Source: Bog-793 sp963785415
Lineage (GTDB): Bacteria > Actinomycetota > Acidimicrobiia > Acidimicrobiales > Bog-793
Assembly: GCA_963785415.1 (NCBI GenBank)
Contig: CAWAVB010000001.1
Span: 248,001-312,000 of the forward strand
Direction of reading: 5' to 3'
Length of the DNA stretch: 64,000 bases
In this document: in pieces, positions 44,841 to 54,367 of the stretch
Numbering within the stretch: the stretch's first letter is position 1
Layout: each line of letters begins with the position of its first letter
Notes under the pieces: generated by a model
Told to the model about the DNA's origin: nothing
The model's input: only the letters and a program-made list of their open reading frames with translations
The model's database searches: none
Program-made: the position numbers and the translations under genes

Positions 44841-45689
44841 TCAGCGGTCGCTGTCGAACCGGCGACCGAAGGCGTGCTCGCTGCGGTGCCGGCCGGCGCG
44901 TTCGCGCCGGGGAGTCGCGCGCTCGTCGCTCGCGCCGAACACGCCCCGCAGGCGAGTGGAAAGCGGGACGAGGTCGCGGCGTGCCCGCCGGGATTGATCG
45001 GCGCGCCGGGCCGTTCGCCAGCTGCCGTCGCCCCCGCGTCGTGACGTCCGGGGCGTGCGGTCGGCGGTCACCGTCGCCGTCGCCTGGCGCCAGACGCGCA
45101 CGAACCGCCCGATGCAGGTGACGCCCGTGAGCGTCAGCAGGCTGAGTAGCAGCGGGACGAGCGCGGCGGGGGCGAAGAAGGCAATGAACAGCGTGACGCC
45201 GAGGAAGATGAGCCGCTCGGCGCGTTCCATCATCCCGCCGTGGGCGGAGAACCCCAGCGACTCGGCCTTCGCCCGCTGGTAGGAGACGAGGTTGCTCACC
45301 GCGAGGATCGCGATCGGGATGAGGGCGGCGTTGGCGTCGTGGGCGCGGATGAAGTACCAGGCCAGACCGCCAAAGATCAGGGAATCCCCGACCCGGTCGG
45401 CGACCGAGTCGAGGAACGCCCCGCGGGGCGAAGCGGTCCCCGCGACCTTGGCGACGTGGCCGTCGAGCGTGTCCATCAGCCCGCCGACGATGATGAGCGC
45501 GACCGAGACGATGAACCAGTGACAGGCGATGAGGACCGCGGTCGCCGCGGCGAGGAGCACCCCGATCGTCGTGACGGCGTCGGCTCCGACGCCCGCGGCG
45601 ACGAGGTGCTGGCCGATCGAGCGGTGCTGCCGCCGGGCAGGCGCGACGGTGCCGACGTCGGTTGTCTTGCCTCGCCGGCCGTCGATCAT
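44841..45689 (-). CDS. pgsA: CDP-alcohol phosphatidyltransferase (phosphatidylinositol-phosphate synthase type)
   Basis: A 282-residue membrane enzyme that joins CDP-diacylglycerol and, from context, inositol phosphate to give the lipid precursor of PIMs. Motif D-T-L-D-G-H-V-A-K-(x8)-G-(x3)-D-(x3)-D lies about residues 73-97; the usual Arg in the DGxxAR part is Lys here. About six spans are predicted. A long, basic, disordered C-terminal tail (about 70 residues) extends beyond the usual family length. Confidence 0.85.
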   Translation of the reverse strand: MIDGRRGKTTDVGTVAPARRQHRSIGQHLVAAGVGADAVTTIGVLLAAATAVLIACHWFIVSVALIIVGGLMDTLDGHVAKVAGTASPRGAFLDSVADRVGDSLIFGGLAWYFIRAHDANAALIPIAILAVSNLVSYQRAKAESLGFSAHGGMMERAERLIFLGVTLFIAFFAPAALVPLLLSLLTLTGVTCIGRFVRVWRQATATVTADRTPRTSRRGGDGSWRTARRADQSRRARRDLVPLSTRLRGVFGASDERATPRRERAGRHRSEHAFGRRFDSDR

Positions 45690-45771
45690 TTCCCCTCCTG
45701 CCCCGGCGCTCCCAACGCTACCAGCACGGTCGGGATCCGCCGATTGCGTTCAGCTCGGGGCGGTGGCGGCC

Positions 45772-46308
45772 TCAGCGGGGCCACGCCGCGGTGATCCGGC
45801 TCCAGCTGTCGGCGAGCGCCTCGGGCAGCACCCGGACCGAAGCGACCGCCGTCATGAAGTTCGTGTCCCCGACCCAGCGCGGCACGACGTGGAGGTGCAG
45901 GTGGTCGGGCAGTCCCGCCCCGGCGGCGCGACCGAGGTTGGCGCCGAGATTGAGCCCGTCCGGCTCGTAGGCGCGCCGCAGCGCCGTCGTCGCGTCGAGC
46001 ATCGTTGCCCAGAGCTCGGCGCCCTCGGCGTCGTCGAGCTCCTCGAGGTGGTGGAGGTGTCGCGCCGGCAGGACGAGGAGATGGCCGCTCGCATACGGGT
46101 AGGCGTTCAAGATGGCCGCGGTGCGCGGCCCGCGGTAGACGACGTAGGGCTCGCCGGTCGCTTCCGCGGCGAGGAGCCGGCAGAACACGCAGTTCTCCGG
46201 CGTCGCCGGTTCGCGGGGCGCGTCGAGGTCCTCGGGCGCGCCGAAGGAGTCGGAGACCGACGTCACGTAGGCCGAGCGCCACCCGGCCCAGAGGTGGTCG
46301 AAGGTCAC
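45772..46308 (-). CDS. HIT family protein
   Basis: A 178-residue histidine-triad hydrolase. GTG 46308 overlaps the thrS stop (GTGA). CVFCRLLAAE is a zinc-type N-terminal motif; the triad is HLHLHVVPRW (about residues 136-145) with YASGHLLVLPARH before it. In mycobacteria the matching gene (same position between thrS and pgsA) is a diadenosine tetraphosphate phosphorylase; the same role is likely here by context. Confidence 0.88.
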   Translation of the reverse strand: MTFDHLWAGWRSAYVTSVSDSFGAPEDLDAPREPATPENCVFCRLLAAEATGEPYVVYRGPRTAAILNAYPYASGHLLVLPARHLHHLEELDDAEGAELWATMLDATTALRRAYEPDGLNLGANLGRAAGAGLPDHLHLHVVPRWVGDTNFMTAVASVRVLPEALADSWSRITAAWPR

Positions 46309-48311
46309 GGCGCGCCGTCTTCGGGGCGGCCGCGTCGGGCCACCTCGCCGGCGAGGCGGGCGAGGAACGCTTCGACGGCGACCCCACGCTCGACCGGGTC
46401 GGTGCCGCGGGCGTTCACGCCGACCGAGCCGGCGGCCTCGTCCTCGTCGCCGACGACGAGCACGTAGGGGAGCTTGTCGAGCTTGGCGCGCCGCACCCGC
46501 GCCCCGAGTGGCTCGGCGGCCTCGTCGGAGTCGACCCGGAAGCCCGCCTCGCGCAGGCGGGTGGTGACCGAGGCGGCGTAGGCGGCGTTGGCGTCGCGCA
46601 CCGGCAGGACGCGGGCCTGGACGGGCATGAGCCACGTCGGCAACGCCCCGGCGTAGTGCTCGAGGAGGATGGCGAAGAATCGTTCCACCGACCCGAACAG
46701 CGCCCGGTGGATCATCTGGGGCCGGTGCCGCTCGTTGTCGGCGCCGACGAAGCCGAGGTCGAAAAGGTTCGGCAGCTGGAAGTCGACCTGCAACGTCGAC
46801 AGCTGCCAGCGCCGGCCGATGGCGTCCCGGATGTGCACATCGATCTTCGGCGCGTAGAACGCCCCCTCGCCCTCGGCGACGCGGTACGGGATGCCGGAGG
46901 ACTCGAGGGCGCTGCGGAGGGCGTCGGTCGCTTTGTCCCACTCGGCGACGTCGCCGACGAACTTCTCCGGGCGCGTCGAGAGCTCAGCCTCGAACTCGGT
47001 CAGCCCGAAGGCCCGGAGCACCTCGAGGACGAAAGCGAGCAGCGAGCGGAGCTCCTCGGCGAGCTGGTCGGGCGCGCAAAAGATGTGCGCGTCGTCCTGG
47101 GTGATGCAGCGCACCCGCGTGAGCCCATGGAGGACGCCGGAGCGCTCGAAGCGGTAGACAGTCCCGAATTCGAAGAACCGCAGCGGGAGCTCGCGGTACG
47201 AGCGCGACCGATCCCTGTAGATGAGGATGTGCATCGGGCAGTTCATCGGCTTCGGGTAGTAGGTCGCGCCCTCCATCTCCATCGGCGGGTACATGCCCGC
47301 GGCGTACCAGCCGAGGTGCCCGGAGGTCTCGAAAAGCGTCGACTTCGCGATGTGGGGCGTCCAGACCTGCTCGTAGCCGTGGGCCCGGTGCATCGCGAGG
47401 GAGAAGTCCTCCATGAGCTGGCGGACGAGCGCGCCCTTCGGGTGGAACACGGGCAACCCGCTCCCGATCTCCGGCGGAAAGTGGAACAGGTCGAGCTCGA
47501 GCCCGAGCTTGCGGTGGTCCCGCCGTTCGGCCTCGGCGAGACGGTGGAGGTAGTCGGCGAGTGCCGCCGCCGACTCCCAGGCGGTGCCGTAGATCCGCTG
47601 GAGCTGCTGGCGCTTCTCGTCGCCCCGCCAGTACGAGCCGGCGACGCGGGTCAGCTTGAAGTGACCGAGTCGGCCCGTGCGCGGGACGTGCGGGCCACGG
47701 CACAGGTCAATAAAGCTCGGGCTGTTGCGGTAGGTCGTCACGACGACGGCGCCCTCGGCGGCCTCGGTCGCGAACTCCGGGTCGACCCCGCCGCCGGCGG
47801 CGGCGACGCCCTCGATGATCTCGCGCTTGAAGGGCTGGTCGGCGAAGAGCGCGAGCCCGTCGTCGATCGACCGGACCTCCCGGACGAAGGGCTGGTCGTC
47901 CGCGACGATCGCGCGCATCTTGTCCTCGATCGCCGGCAGGTCCTCGTCGGAGAAGCGCTTGTTCCCGGGCAGTTCGAAGTCGTAGTAGAAGCCGTCCTCG
48001 ATCGCCGGCCCGATCGCGAACCGCGCCCCGGGGTACAGCGCGAGCACGGCCTGCGCCATCACGTGCGCCGTCGAGTGGCGCAGGACGGTGCGGCCCTCGT
48101 CGACGCCCCCGGTCACGATCCGCACCGAGTCGCCGTCGTGCAATTCCGTGCCGAGATCGACGAGGAGGCCGTCGACCTCGGCGGCGACGGCGTCCGCGGC
48201 GAGCCGCTTGCCGACGGCCGCGGCGAGATCCCCCGCCGTCGAGCCCGGCGGCACCTCCCGCGTCGAACCATCGGGCAGGGAGACGGTGATCTTCGACGGC
48301 TCGGCTTCCAC
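46305..48311 (-). CDS. thrS: Threonyl-tRNA synthetase
   Basis: A 668-residue class II synthetase. The N-terminal TGS domain (residues 1-62) precedes the editing domain (RHSTAHVMAQAVLALYPGAR, about residue 75) and the catalytic core with zinc-ligand Cys in PKPMNCPMHILIYR. RVRCITQDDAHIFC and the C-terminal anticodon-binding domain (QARVLPVRDANAAYAA) follow. It starts the thrS-HIT-pgsA-acyltransferase-pimA run. No T-box leader was recognised in the 108 bases before it. Confidence 0.97.
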   Translation of the reverse strand: MEAEPSKITVSLPDGSTREVPPGSTAGDLAAAVGKRLAADAVAAEVDGLLVDLGTELHDGDSVRIVTGGVDEGRTVLRHSTAHVMAQAVLALYPGARFAIGPAIEDGFYYDFELPGNKRFSDEDLPAIEDKMRAIVADDQPFVREVRSIDDGLALFADQPFKREIIEGVAAAGGGVDPEFATEAAEGAVVVTTYRNSPSFIDLCRGPHVPRTGRLGHFKLTRVAGSYWRGDEKRQQLQRIYGTAWESAAALADYLHRLAEAERRDHRKLGLELDLFHFPPEIGSGLPVFHPKGALVRQLMEDFSLAMHRAHGYEQVWTPHIAKSTLFETSGHLGWYAAGMYPPMEMEGATYYPKPMNCPMHILIYRDRSRSYRELPLRFFEFGTVYRFERSGVLHGLTRVRCITQDDAHIFCAPDQLAEELRSLLAFVLEVLRAFGLTEFEAELSTRPEKFVGDVAEWDKATDALRSALESSGIPYRVAEGEGAFYAPKIDVHIRDAIGRRWQLSTLQVDFQLPNLFDLGFVGADNERHRPQMIHRALFGSVERFFAILLEHYAGALPTWLMPVQARVLPVRDANAAYAASVTTRLREAGFRVDSDEAAEPLGARVRRAKLDKLPYVLVVGDEDEAAGSVGVNARGTDPVERGVAVEAFLARLAGEVARRGRPEDGAP

Positions 48312-48419
48312 GCGGTGATCCTCGATTTCCGGTGATGCAACGCCAGCCGCGGCGTTGTGCGACGACTGCGCGCGTTCCGGCGACAGCCTAATGGGTCGAC
48401 CCGAGGTGACTTTGGAGGC

Positions 48420-49538
48420 TCACCACGCGACGCCGAGGAGCGCCGCGGCCTCCGACACGCCGTGACCGGACCGCGCCGCGGCGTCGATCGCCACAATCGC
48501 GCCCGGCGTGTCGAGGTCGTCGTCAAGCCGGGTGCGCACTTCGTCGAGCGCGGCCGCACCAACGCCGGCGCGGCGCCAGGTGTCGAGACGGCAGGTCGCC
48601 TCGTCGAGGAGCCGTTCCTCCCAGTCGAGCTCGGTGCGGTAGTGGTGGGACAGCAGCGCGAGCCGGAGCGCGCCGGGTTCGTGGTCGGCGAGGAGGTCGC
48701 CGACGAAGACGAGGTTTCCCAGTGATTTCGCCATCTTCTCCCCGCCCAGACGGACCATGCCGACGTGCATCCAGTGGCGCACGAAGGTCTCCCCCGTCGC
48801 CGCTTCCGACTGGGCGGCCTCGCACTCGTGGTGCGGGAAGATGAGGTCGGTACCCCCGCCGTGGAGGTCGATCGTGAGACCGAGCTCGCGCATCGCGAGC
48901 GCCGAGCACTCGATGTGCCACCCCGGGCGTCCCGGTCCCCACAGGGAGTCCCAGGCCGGCTCGCCGGTGAGCGACGGCTGCCACAGGACGAAGTCGAGGG
49001 GATCTCGCTTGTGCGGGTCGTCGACGTTGCCGCCCCGCTCCGCGGCGAGCTCGAGCATCGCCGCGCGGTCGAGACCGCTCAGGCGGCCGAAGCGCGGGAA
49101 CGACGACACGTCGAAGTACACGCCGCCGCCGGCCCGGTAGGCGTGGCCTGAATCGAGCACCATCCCGATGAAGCCGAGAATGTCCGGTATCGCGGACGTC
49201 GCGCGCGGCTCCGAGTAGCTCGGCAGGACCCCCAGCGCGCGCATGTGAGCATCGAAACGGGCGGTCTCCTCGGCGCCGAGGTCGAGATAGTGCACGCCGA
49301 GGCTGCGCGCCTTGCGCAGGATGTCGTCATCGACATCGGTCACGTTGCGCACGCATCGCGTCTCGTGGCCGAGATCGCGGAGCCGCCGTTGCAGCACGTC
49401 GTAGGTGAGGTACGTCGCGGCGTGCCCGAGGTGCGCCGCGTCGTACGGCGTGATCCCGCAGGTGTACATCGTGACGACGTGGCCCGGCTCGAACGGCACG
49501 ATCTCGCGGCGCGCCGTCTCGTAGAGCTGCATCGTCAC
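48420..49538 (-). CDS. mshC: Cysteine:GlcN-Ins ligase MshC (mycothiol synthesis)
   Basis: A 372-residue CysRS-like enzyme. It activates cysteine with ATP and joins it to glucosaminyl-inositol, the step before mycothiol acetylation. GTG 49538 overlaps the F420:NADP reductase stop (GTGA); ATG two codons later is the alternative. MYTCGITPYDAAHLGHA carries the zinc Cys; GWHIECSA and LIFPHHE follow. KMAKS replaces the usual KMSKS. It ends earlier than CysRS and lacks its anticodon region, as MshC does. A bona fide CysRS would be longer. Confidence 0.88.
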   Translation of the reverse strand: MTMQLYETARREIVPFEPGHVVTMYTCGITPYDAAHLGHAATYLTYDVLQRRLRDLGHETRCVRNVTDVDDDILRKARSLGVHYLDLGAEETARFDAHMRALGVLPSYSEPRATSAIPDILGFIGMVLDSGHAYRAGGGVYFDVSSFPRFGRLSGLDRAAMLELAAERGGNVDDPHKRDPLDFVLWQPSLTGEPAWDSLWGPGRPGWHIECSALAMRELGLTIDLHGGGTDLIFPHHECEAAQSEAATGETFVRHWMHVGMVRLGGEKMAKSLGNLVFVGDLLADHEPGALRLALLSHHYRTELDWEERLLDEATCRLDTWRRAGVGAAALDEVRTRLDDDLDTPGAIVAIDAAARSGHGVSEAAALLGVAW

Positions 49539-50212
49539 CGCGAAGCGTCCCCCTCCCGTGGCGGCAGGCCCGCGAGGTGGAGCGTCGTGTGCGCCCGGTA
49601 GCGGACGTTCACGTTGACGAGAACTGCGGTGAGCGACTCGACAGCGGCCGCGGCCGCGAGCGACCCGGCGCGCACCCCCCGCAGCCCCGGGACCGTCTCC
49701 ACGAGGCGGACCGTCGCCAGAGCGGCGTCGTCGTCGTCGGCGCAGACGAGGACGTCCGCCTCGATCGGCGAGTCGAGCTCGCCGAGCCGCCCCGCCGGGA
49801 GGTGCTGGAAGGCGGCCGCCACCCGGGCGCCGGGCACCGCGGCCTGGACCGTCGCGGCGATGGAGCCGCGCACCGGCACGAGCGCCTGGAACTCCGATCC
49901 GACCCGGGTGATGGCGTTCGCCATCGAGACGACGACGCGACCAGTGAGCTGGGGCGCGAGCTGGACCGCCGTCGCGACGGTGGCGTCCCACACCGTGGCG
50001 AGCACGACGATGTCCGCCGTTGCCGCCTCCGTGTTCGGCGCGCCCGCGATCTCGAGCGTGTAATCGGGCCAGCGGCCCGTGATCTCCCGGGCCGCTTGCG
50101 CGGCTCGGGCGGCGTCCCGCGAGCCGAGCACGACCGTCGCGCCCGCGGCCGCTAACCGCGCCCCGAGGGCGCGGCCCGCGGGTCCGGTCCCTCCGACAAT
50201 GCCGACTTCCAT
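49535..50212 (-). CDS. npdG: F420-dependent NADP reductase
   Basis: A 225-residue enzyme that transfers hydride between F420H2 and NADP+. The start MEVGIVGGTGPAGRALGAR holds a GxGxxG-like NADP-binding loop, and VLGSRDAARA is the NADP-specific end of the second strand. ATG 50212 follows GGGTAGGG; an ATG 6 codons earlier is also possible. The last 30 residues include the conserved C-terminal helix near LTAVLVNVNVRYRAHTTLHL. Its stop overlaps the mshC GTG. With fbiC in the window, F420 use is expected. Confidence 0.82.
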   Translation of the reverse strand: MEVGIVGGTGPAGRALGARLAAAGATVVLGSRDAARAAQAAREITGRWPDYTLEIAGAPNTEAATADIVVLATVWDATVATAVQLAPQLTGRVVVSMANAITRVGSEFQALVPVRGSIAATVQAAVPGARVAAAFQHLPAGRLGELDSPIEADVLVCADDDDAALATVRLVETVPGLRGVRAGSLAAAAAVESLTAVLVNVNVRYRAHTTLHLAGLPPREGDASR

Positions 50213-50216
50213 GGCC

Positions 50217-51491
50217 CTACCCTTCCACATCGCTCTTGCCGGGCGCGCCCCCGTCCGGAGGCGCCCGGTGCGCGAGGAACGATACGAAATGCGGCAGGCG
50301 TTGGGCGAGGATCGCGACGCCGACGAGGCACATCGCGCCGCCGGCGACCACCGAGTTCGCGACCCCGATCACCGCGGCAACCGCCCCGGACTCCAGATCG
50401 CCGAGGCGCGGACCCCCCGTCACGACCGCCGTCTGGACGGCCTGGAGGCGCCCGCGCAGTTCGTCGGGGGCCTCGAGCTGGAGGATCGTCGACCGGAAGA
50501 CGGCCGAGATGACGTCGGCTGCGCCGGCGGCGACAAGGAGCACGAGGGCGAGCACGAGGGCCGTCGCGAATCCGAAGGCGGTGATGGCGAGTCCCCAGAT
50601 CGCCACGGCGACGAGCACGGCGAGCCCCTGGCGGCGGATCGTCGTCACCCAGCCGGCGGACGCCGCGCCGAGGAGCGCCCCCGCCCCCGGCGCGGCGTAG
50701 AGGAGCCCGACGGTCTCGGCGCCGCCGTGGAAGCGCAGGACGGCCAGGGCCGGGAAAAGGGCGCGGGGCATCCCGAAGACCATCGCGTTGAGGTCGACGA
50801 GGTAGACGGCCTGGAGGACCTGGTGGCGCGCGAGATACCGCAGGCCCCCGAGGAACGCGGCCGGGTTGAGGGCCTGACGCACGACGGTCGTCGCCGGGAA
50901 CGACAGGCGCAGGATGCTGACGAGCGAAACGGCGAAGGTCGCGACGTCGACCCAGTAGGCGGCCGCCAGGCCGAACCGGCCGATGAGCACGCCAGCGAGC
51001 GCGGGGCCGATGACGATGTTCAGGCTGAACATGAGCTGCCACAACGCCATGGCCTGAGTGAGCGAATCGCGCTCGACGAGGTCGGCGACGAGCGCGGACC
51101 GCGTCGGTCCGTCGACGCCCGAGACCCCGGCGGCGGCCGCGCTGGCGACGAATACCGCCCACAGTGCCGGCCGGGCGGAGTGGGCGTTCAGCGCGAGGCC
51201 GAGGCTCGTGGCGGCGAGCAGGAGCTGGGTGACGACGAGGAGCCGTCGGCGGTTGAAGGCGTCGGCGATCGCCCCGCCGCCGAAGGAGCCAAGGAGAAGC
51301 GGGCCGAGCTGGGCCAGGCTGACGAGCCCGACATCGAGCGTCGAATGGGTCATCCGGTAGACCTGGAACGGCACCGCGACGAGCGTGATCTCGCTGCCGA
51401 AGGTGCTGACGAGGTAGCCGGACCACAGCCGGCGGTACTGGGGGTTCGTCCTCAACGGGCCGGTGTCGATGAGCAGCCGCCGCCCGCGCAC
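50217..51491 (-). CDS. MFS transporter (EntS-like)
   Basis: A 424-residue, about 12-span permease of the major facilitator superfamily, of the enterobactin-exporter-like DHA3 group. GGGAIADAFNRRRLL (loop 2-3 motif A type, about residues 71-85) and TRSALVADLVERDSL are visible. The substrate is unknown. It lies 4 bases before the npdG start on the same strand, suggesting an operon MFS-npdG-mshC. Confidence 0.8.
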   Translation of the reverse strand: MRGRRLLIDTGPLRTNPQYRRLWSGYLVSTFGSEITLVAVPFQVYRMTHSTLDVGLVSLAQLGPLLLGSFGGGAIADAFNRRRLLVVTQLLLAATSLGLALNAHSARPALWAVFVASAAAAGVSGVDGPTRSALVADLVERDSLTQAMALWQLMFSLNIVIGPALAGVLIGRFGLAAAYWVDVATFAVSLVSILRLSFPATTVVRQALNPAAFLGGLRYLARHQVLQAVYLVDLNAMVFGMPRALFPALAVLRFHGGAETVGLLYAAPGAGALLGAASAGWVTTIRRQGLAVLVAVAIWGLAITAFGFATALVLALVLLVAAGAADVISAVFRSTILQLEAPDELRGRLQAVQTAVVTGGPRLGDLESGAVAAVIGVANSVVAGGAMCLVGVAILAQRLPHFVSFLAHRAPPDGGAPGKSDVEG

Positions 51492-51547
51492 GCTGGCAGG
51501 CTACCGAGGCGACGACGCGCCGCCCGTCCGGCGGGCCCCGGCGCGGG

Positions 51548-52006
51548 TCAGCCCGCGGCGATCACCCGGAGGGCGGCGAGGGCGCGGTCGGCGTGCGCCG
51601 CCATGCGCGTCTCGCTCTTGATCACCTCGGCGATCCGCCCGTCGCGGTCGATGACGAAGGTCCAGCGCCGGGTGGGGAGCGCCCGGACGGACCGGTGGAC
51701 CCCGTAGCGGCAGGCGACCGTGGCGTCGGTGTCGGCGAGGAGCGGAAAGTCGAATCCGTGGCGGTCGGAGAAGCGCTTCTGGGTCGCGGCGTCGTCGTGG
51801 CTGACGCCGACCCGGGAGGCGCCCAGCGCGCCGAACTCGGCGGAGAGGTCGCGGAAATGGCAGCTCTCGGCGGTGCAGCCGGGGGTCATCGCCGCCGGGT
51901 AAAAGAAGAGAACGACGGGGCCCGTGGCGAGGAACTCGGCGAGCGAGCGTTCGACCCCGTTCTCGTCTGGCAGGGAGAAGTCGGGCGCGACGTCGCCGGG
52001 ACCCAC
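51548..52006 (-). CDS. bcp: Thioredoxin-dependent peroxiredoxin (Bcp/PrxQ type)
   Basis: A 152-residue peroxidase that reduces hydrogen peroxide and organic peroxides. PAAMTPGCTAESCHFRD holds the peroxidatic Cys44 and the nearby resolving Cys49, the PrxQ pattern. APDFSLPDENGVERSL and the PGCTxE loop are as expected. It precedes the divergent fusA2. Confidence 0.92.
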   Translation of the reverse strand: MGPGDVAPDFSLPDENGVERSLAEFLATGPVVLFFYPAAMTPGCTAESCHFRDLSAEFGALGASRVGVSHDDAATQKRFSDRHGFDFPLLADTDATVACRYGVHRSVRALPTRRWTFVIDRDGRIAEVIKSETRMAAHADRALAALRVIAAG

Positions 52007-52110
52007 GGAGCGAGGCTAACAGCTCCGCCCAAAACGCGGCCTTCCCGAGGCCCGACCCTCCGCCTACGATGCGGGAACCTCGCCAACCGCTGCGCAAGGA
52101 GGTTCGGTCG

Positions 52111-54165
52111 TTGAGCAACCTGTCGCCCGGCCAGATCCGGAACGTCGTCCTCATCGGGCACGGTGGAACCGGAAAAACGACGCTAACCGAGTCCCTTCTG
52201 CACCTCACGGGGGTGATCGCGCGTAAGGGCCGGGTCGAGGACGGGACGACCGTCTCGGATTTCGAACCCGAGGAGGTGAAGCGGCACATCTCGGTCTCGA
52301 TGGCCATCGCGCCGATCACCTGGGACGACCACAAGGTCAACTTGGTCGACACCCCTGGATTCGTCGACTTCATCGGCGAGGTCGAGCTCGCCCTCGACGT
52401 CGCCGACCTGGCGGTCGTCGTGGTGAGCGCGGTCGAGGGCGTCGAGGTCCAGACCGAGGCGGTGTGGCGCCTCGCCGGGGACCGCGGCGTGCCGCGGATC
52501 GTCTTTGTGAACAAGCTCGACCGCGAGCGCGCCGACTACGCTCGCGCGCTCGAGGGGCTCCGGCAGACCTTCGGGGCGGGTATCGCGCCCCTCCAGCTCC
52601 CGGTCGGGGCGGAGGCGGCCTTCCAGGGCTTCGTCGACCTCCTCGCCGACCAGGCGATCAGCTACTCCGGTGGCAAGCCTGCGACGGGCCCCGTACCGGC
52701 AGACCTCGTCGAGCGCGCCGGCGGCCTGCGGGACAACCTCGTCGAGGGCATCGTTGTCGCCGACGACGGTCTCATGGAGCGCTACCTCGAGGGCGACATC
52801 CCCGCGCCGGCCGAGCTCGCCCGAGCGCTGGCGGTCGGCGTCTCCGCCGGGTCCGTGTTCCCCGTCGTGTGCGGCTCGGCGCTCGTTGGCATCGGTCTCG
52901 ACCGGCTGCTCGACCTCGTCTGCGCCATCCCGCCGCAACGACGCGTGCACGCCCGGGCGGGCGACCAATCGATCGAGGTTCCCGACGATCCGGCCGCCCA
53001 GCCGCTCGCCCGGGTCTTCAAGACGATCGTCGACCCCTTCGTCGGCCGGATCTCACTGCTCCAGATCGTCTCCGGGACGCTGCGCCCCGACGTCGTGCTG
53101 GTGAACGCGCGGACCCGCTCGGACGAGCGCCTGCACGTGCTCGAGCAGATGCGGGGCAAGGAGGCGGCTCCGGTTTCGGAGGCCGTGGCCGGCGACATCG
53201 TCGCGATCCCGAAGCTCGCCGAGACGCGCACGGGCGACACGCTGGCCCCGAAGTCGTCGCCGGTCACCGTCGAGTTTGGGTCGGTGACGCCGCCCGCCTT
53301 TTCGATCGCCGTGAAGCCGCGCACCGCCGGCGACGAGGACCGGATGATGACGGGCCTGCACCGCCTCCAGGAGGAGGATCCCTCGTTCGCGGTCCGCCGG
53401 GACGACGAGACCCACCAGACCGTGCTGTCGGGGATGGGCGAGACGCACCTCCAGGTCATCTGCGAACGCCTCCACCGCAAGTTCTCCGTCGACCTCGAGA
53501 CCGAGGACCTGCGGATTCCGTACCGGGAGGCGATCAGCAAGGCCGCGGAGGCGGAGGGACGGCACAAGAAGCAGAGCGGCGGCCACGGCCAGTTCGGTGT
53601 CGTGCACCTCCGGATCGAGCCCTTGGAGCGCGGTTCCGGCTTCGAGTTCGTCGACAAGATCGTCGGGGGCGCGATCCCCCGTCAGTTCATCCCGGCCGTC
53701 GAGAAGGGCGTGCGCCGGGCGATGAACCAGGGCGGGATCTACGGCTACCCCGTCGTCGACACCCGGGTCATCTGTGACGATGGCAAGTTCCACACGGTCG
53801 ACTCGTCCGAGGCGAGCTTCGAGATGGCGGGGGCGCTCGGGTTCGCGCTCGCCTTCGAGCAGGCGAGCCCCGTCGTCCTCGAGCCGATCGACCGGGTCGA
53901 GGTCTACTGCCCCGCCCGCTATCAGGGTGACGTTCTTGGGGATCTGAACAGCCGCCGCGGACGGGTGCTGTCGAGCGCGAGCGACGCCGACGGCGCGCAG
54001 ACGATCGCCGCGCTCTGCCCAGCGAGCGAGCTCGGTCACTACGCGACGGACCTCCGTTCGCTGACGGGGGGACGGGGACGGTTCAGCGTGACGTTCGACC
54101 ACTACGCCGAGCTGCCGGCACACCTCGCCGACAAGCTCGAGAAGCGCAAGACCGCGGCGTCCTAG
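52111..54165 (+). CDS. fusA2: Elongation factor G-like protein (FusA2 type)
   Basis: A 684-residue GTPase like EF-G but of the second actinobacterial type. TTG 52111 is chosen because AAGGAGG stands 8 bases before it. Marks: G1 GHGGTGKTTL (near residue 18), VDTPGFVDFIGEV (G3), NKLDRERADY (G4). Domain IV contains KKQSGGHGQFGVVHL. True EF-G is usually longer and placed beside rpsG-tuf, absent here. It may act in ribosome recycling or a special translation state; this is not established. Confidence 0.85.
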   Translation: MSNLSPGQIRNVVLIGHGGTGKTTLTESLLHLTGVIARKGRVEDGTTVSDFEPEEVKRHISVSMAIAPITWDDHKVNLVDTPGFVDFIGEVELALDVADLAVVVVSAVEGVEVQTEAVWRLAGDRGVPRIVFVNKLDRERADYARALEGLRQTFGAGIAPLQLPVGAEAAFQGFVDLLADQAISYSGGKPATGPVPADLVERAGGLRDNLVEGIVVADDGLMERYLEGDIPAPAELARALAVGVSAGSVFPVVCGSALVGIGLDRLLDLVCAIPPQRRVHARAGDQSIEVPDDPAAQPLARVFKTIVDPFVGRISLLQIVSGTLRPDVVLVNARTRSDERLHVLEQMRGKEAAPVSEAVAGDIVAIPKLAETRTGDTLAPKSSPVTVEFGSVTPPAFSIAVKPRTAGDEDRMMTGLHRLQEEDPSFAVRRDDETHQTVLSGMGETHLQVICERLHRKFSVDLETEDLRIPYREAISKAAEAEGRHKKQSGGHGQFGVVHLRIEPLERGSGFEFVDKIVGGAIPRQFIPAVEKGVRRAMNQGGIYGYPVVDTRVICDDGKFHTVDSSEASFEMAGALGFALAFEQASPVVLEPIDRVEVYCPARYQGDVLGDLNSRRGRVLSSASDADGAQTIAALCPASELGHYATDLRSLTGGRGRFSVTFDHYAELPAHLADKLEKRKTAAS

Positions 54166-54180
54166 CCTCCGTTGCTTGAT
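54157..54180 (+). repeat. 24-base direct repeat, left copy
   Basis: The sequence around the fusA2 stop (54157-54180) matches 54962-54985, around the stop of the following lipoprotein gene, with one insertion and a few mismatches. Both copies include the stop codon. The pair flanks the lipoprotein gene. Confidence 0.5.
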
Positions 54181-54367
54181 CGTCGACCCGTCGGTCCGCG
54201 GGGAGTCGTCGCCGACGCGTCGCACCCCAGTCCCGACAACGGTTCGTCGTGCAGGGCTTCGACGAGAGCACCTTGTGCCGATGCTCGCGCGGACGCGGGT
54301 CCGGTTCGGCCCTGCGGGACGGGCGGGCGGCCCACCGGTGTTACCAGACGGGCGCGATCATGAGATC

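Noticed and set aside
48312..48419. T-box leader before thrS
   Set aside because: No T-box core sequence is present in the 108-base gap.
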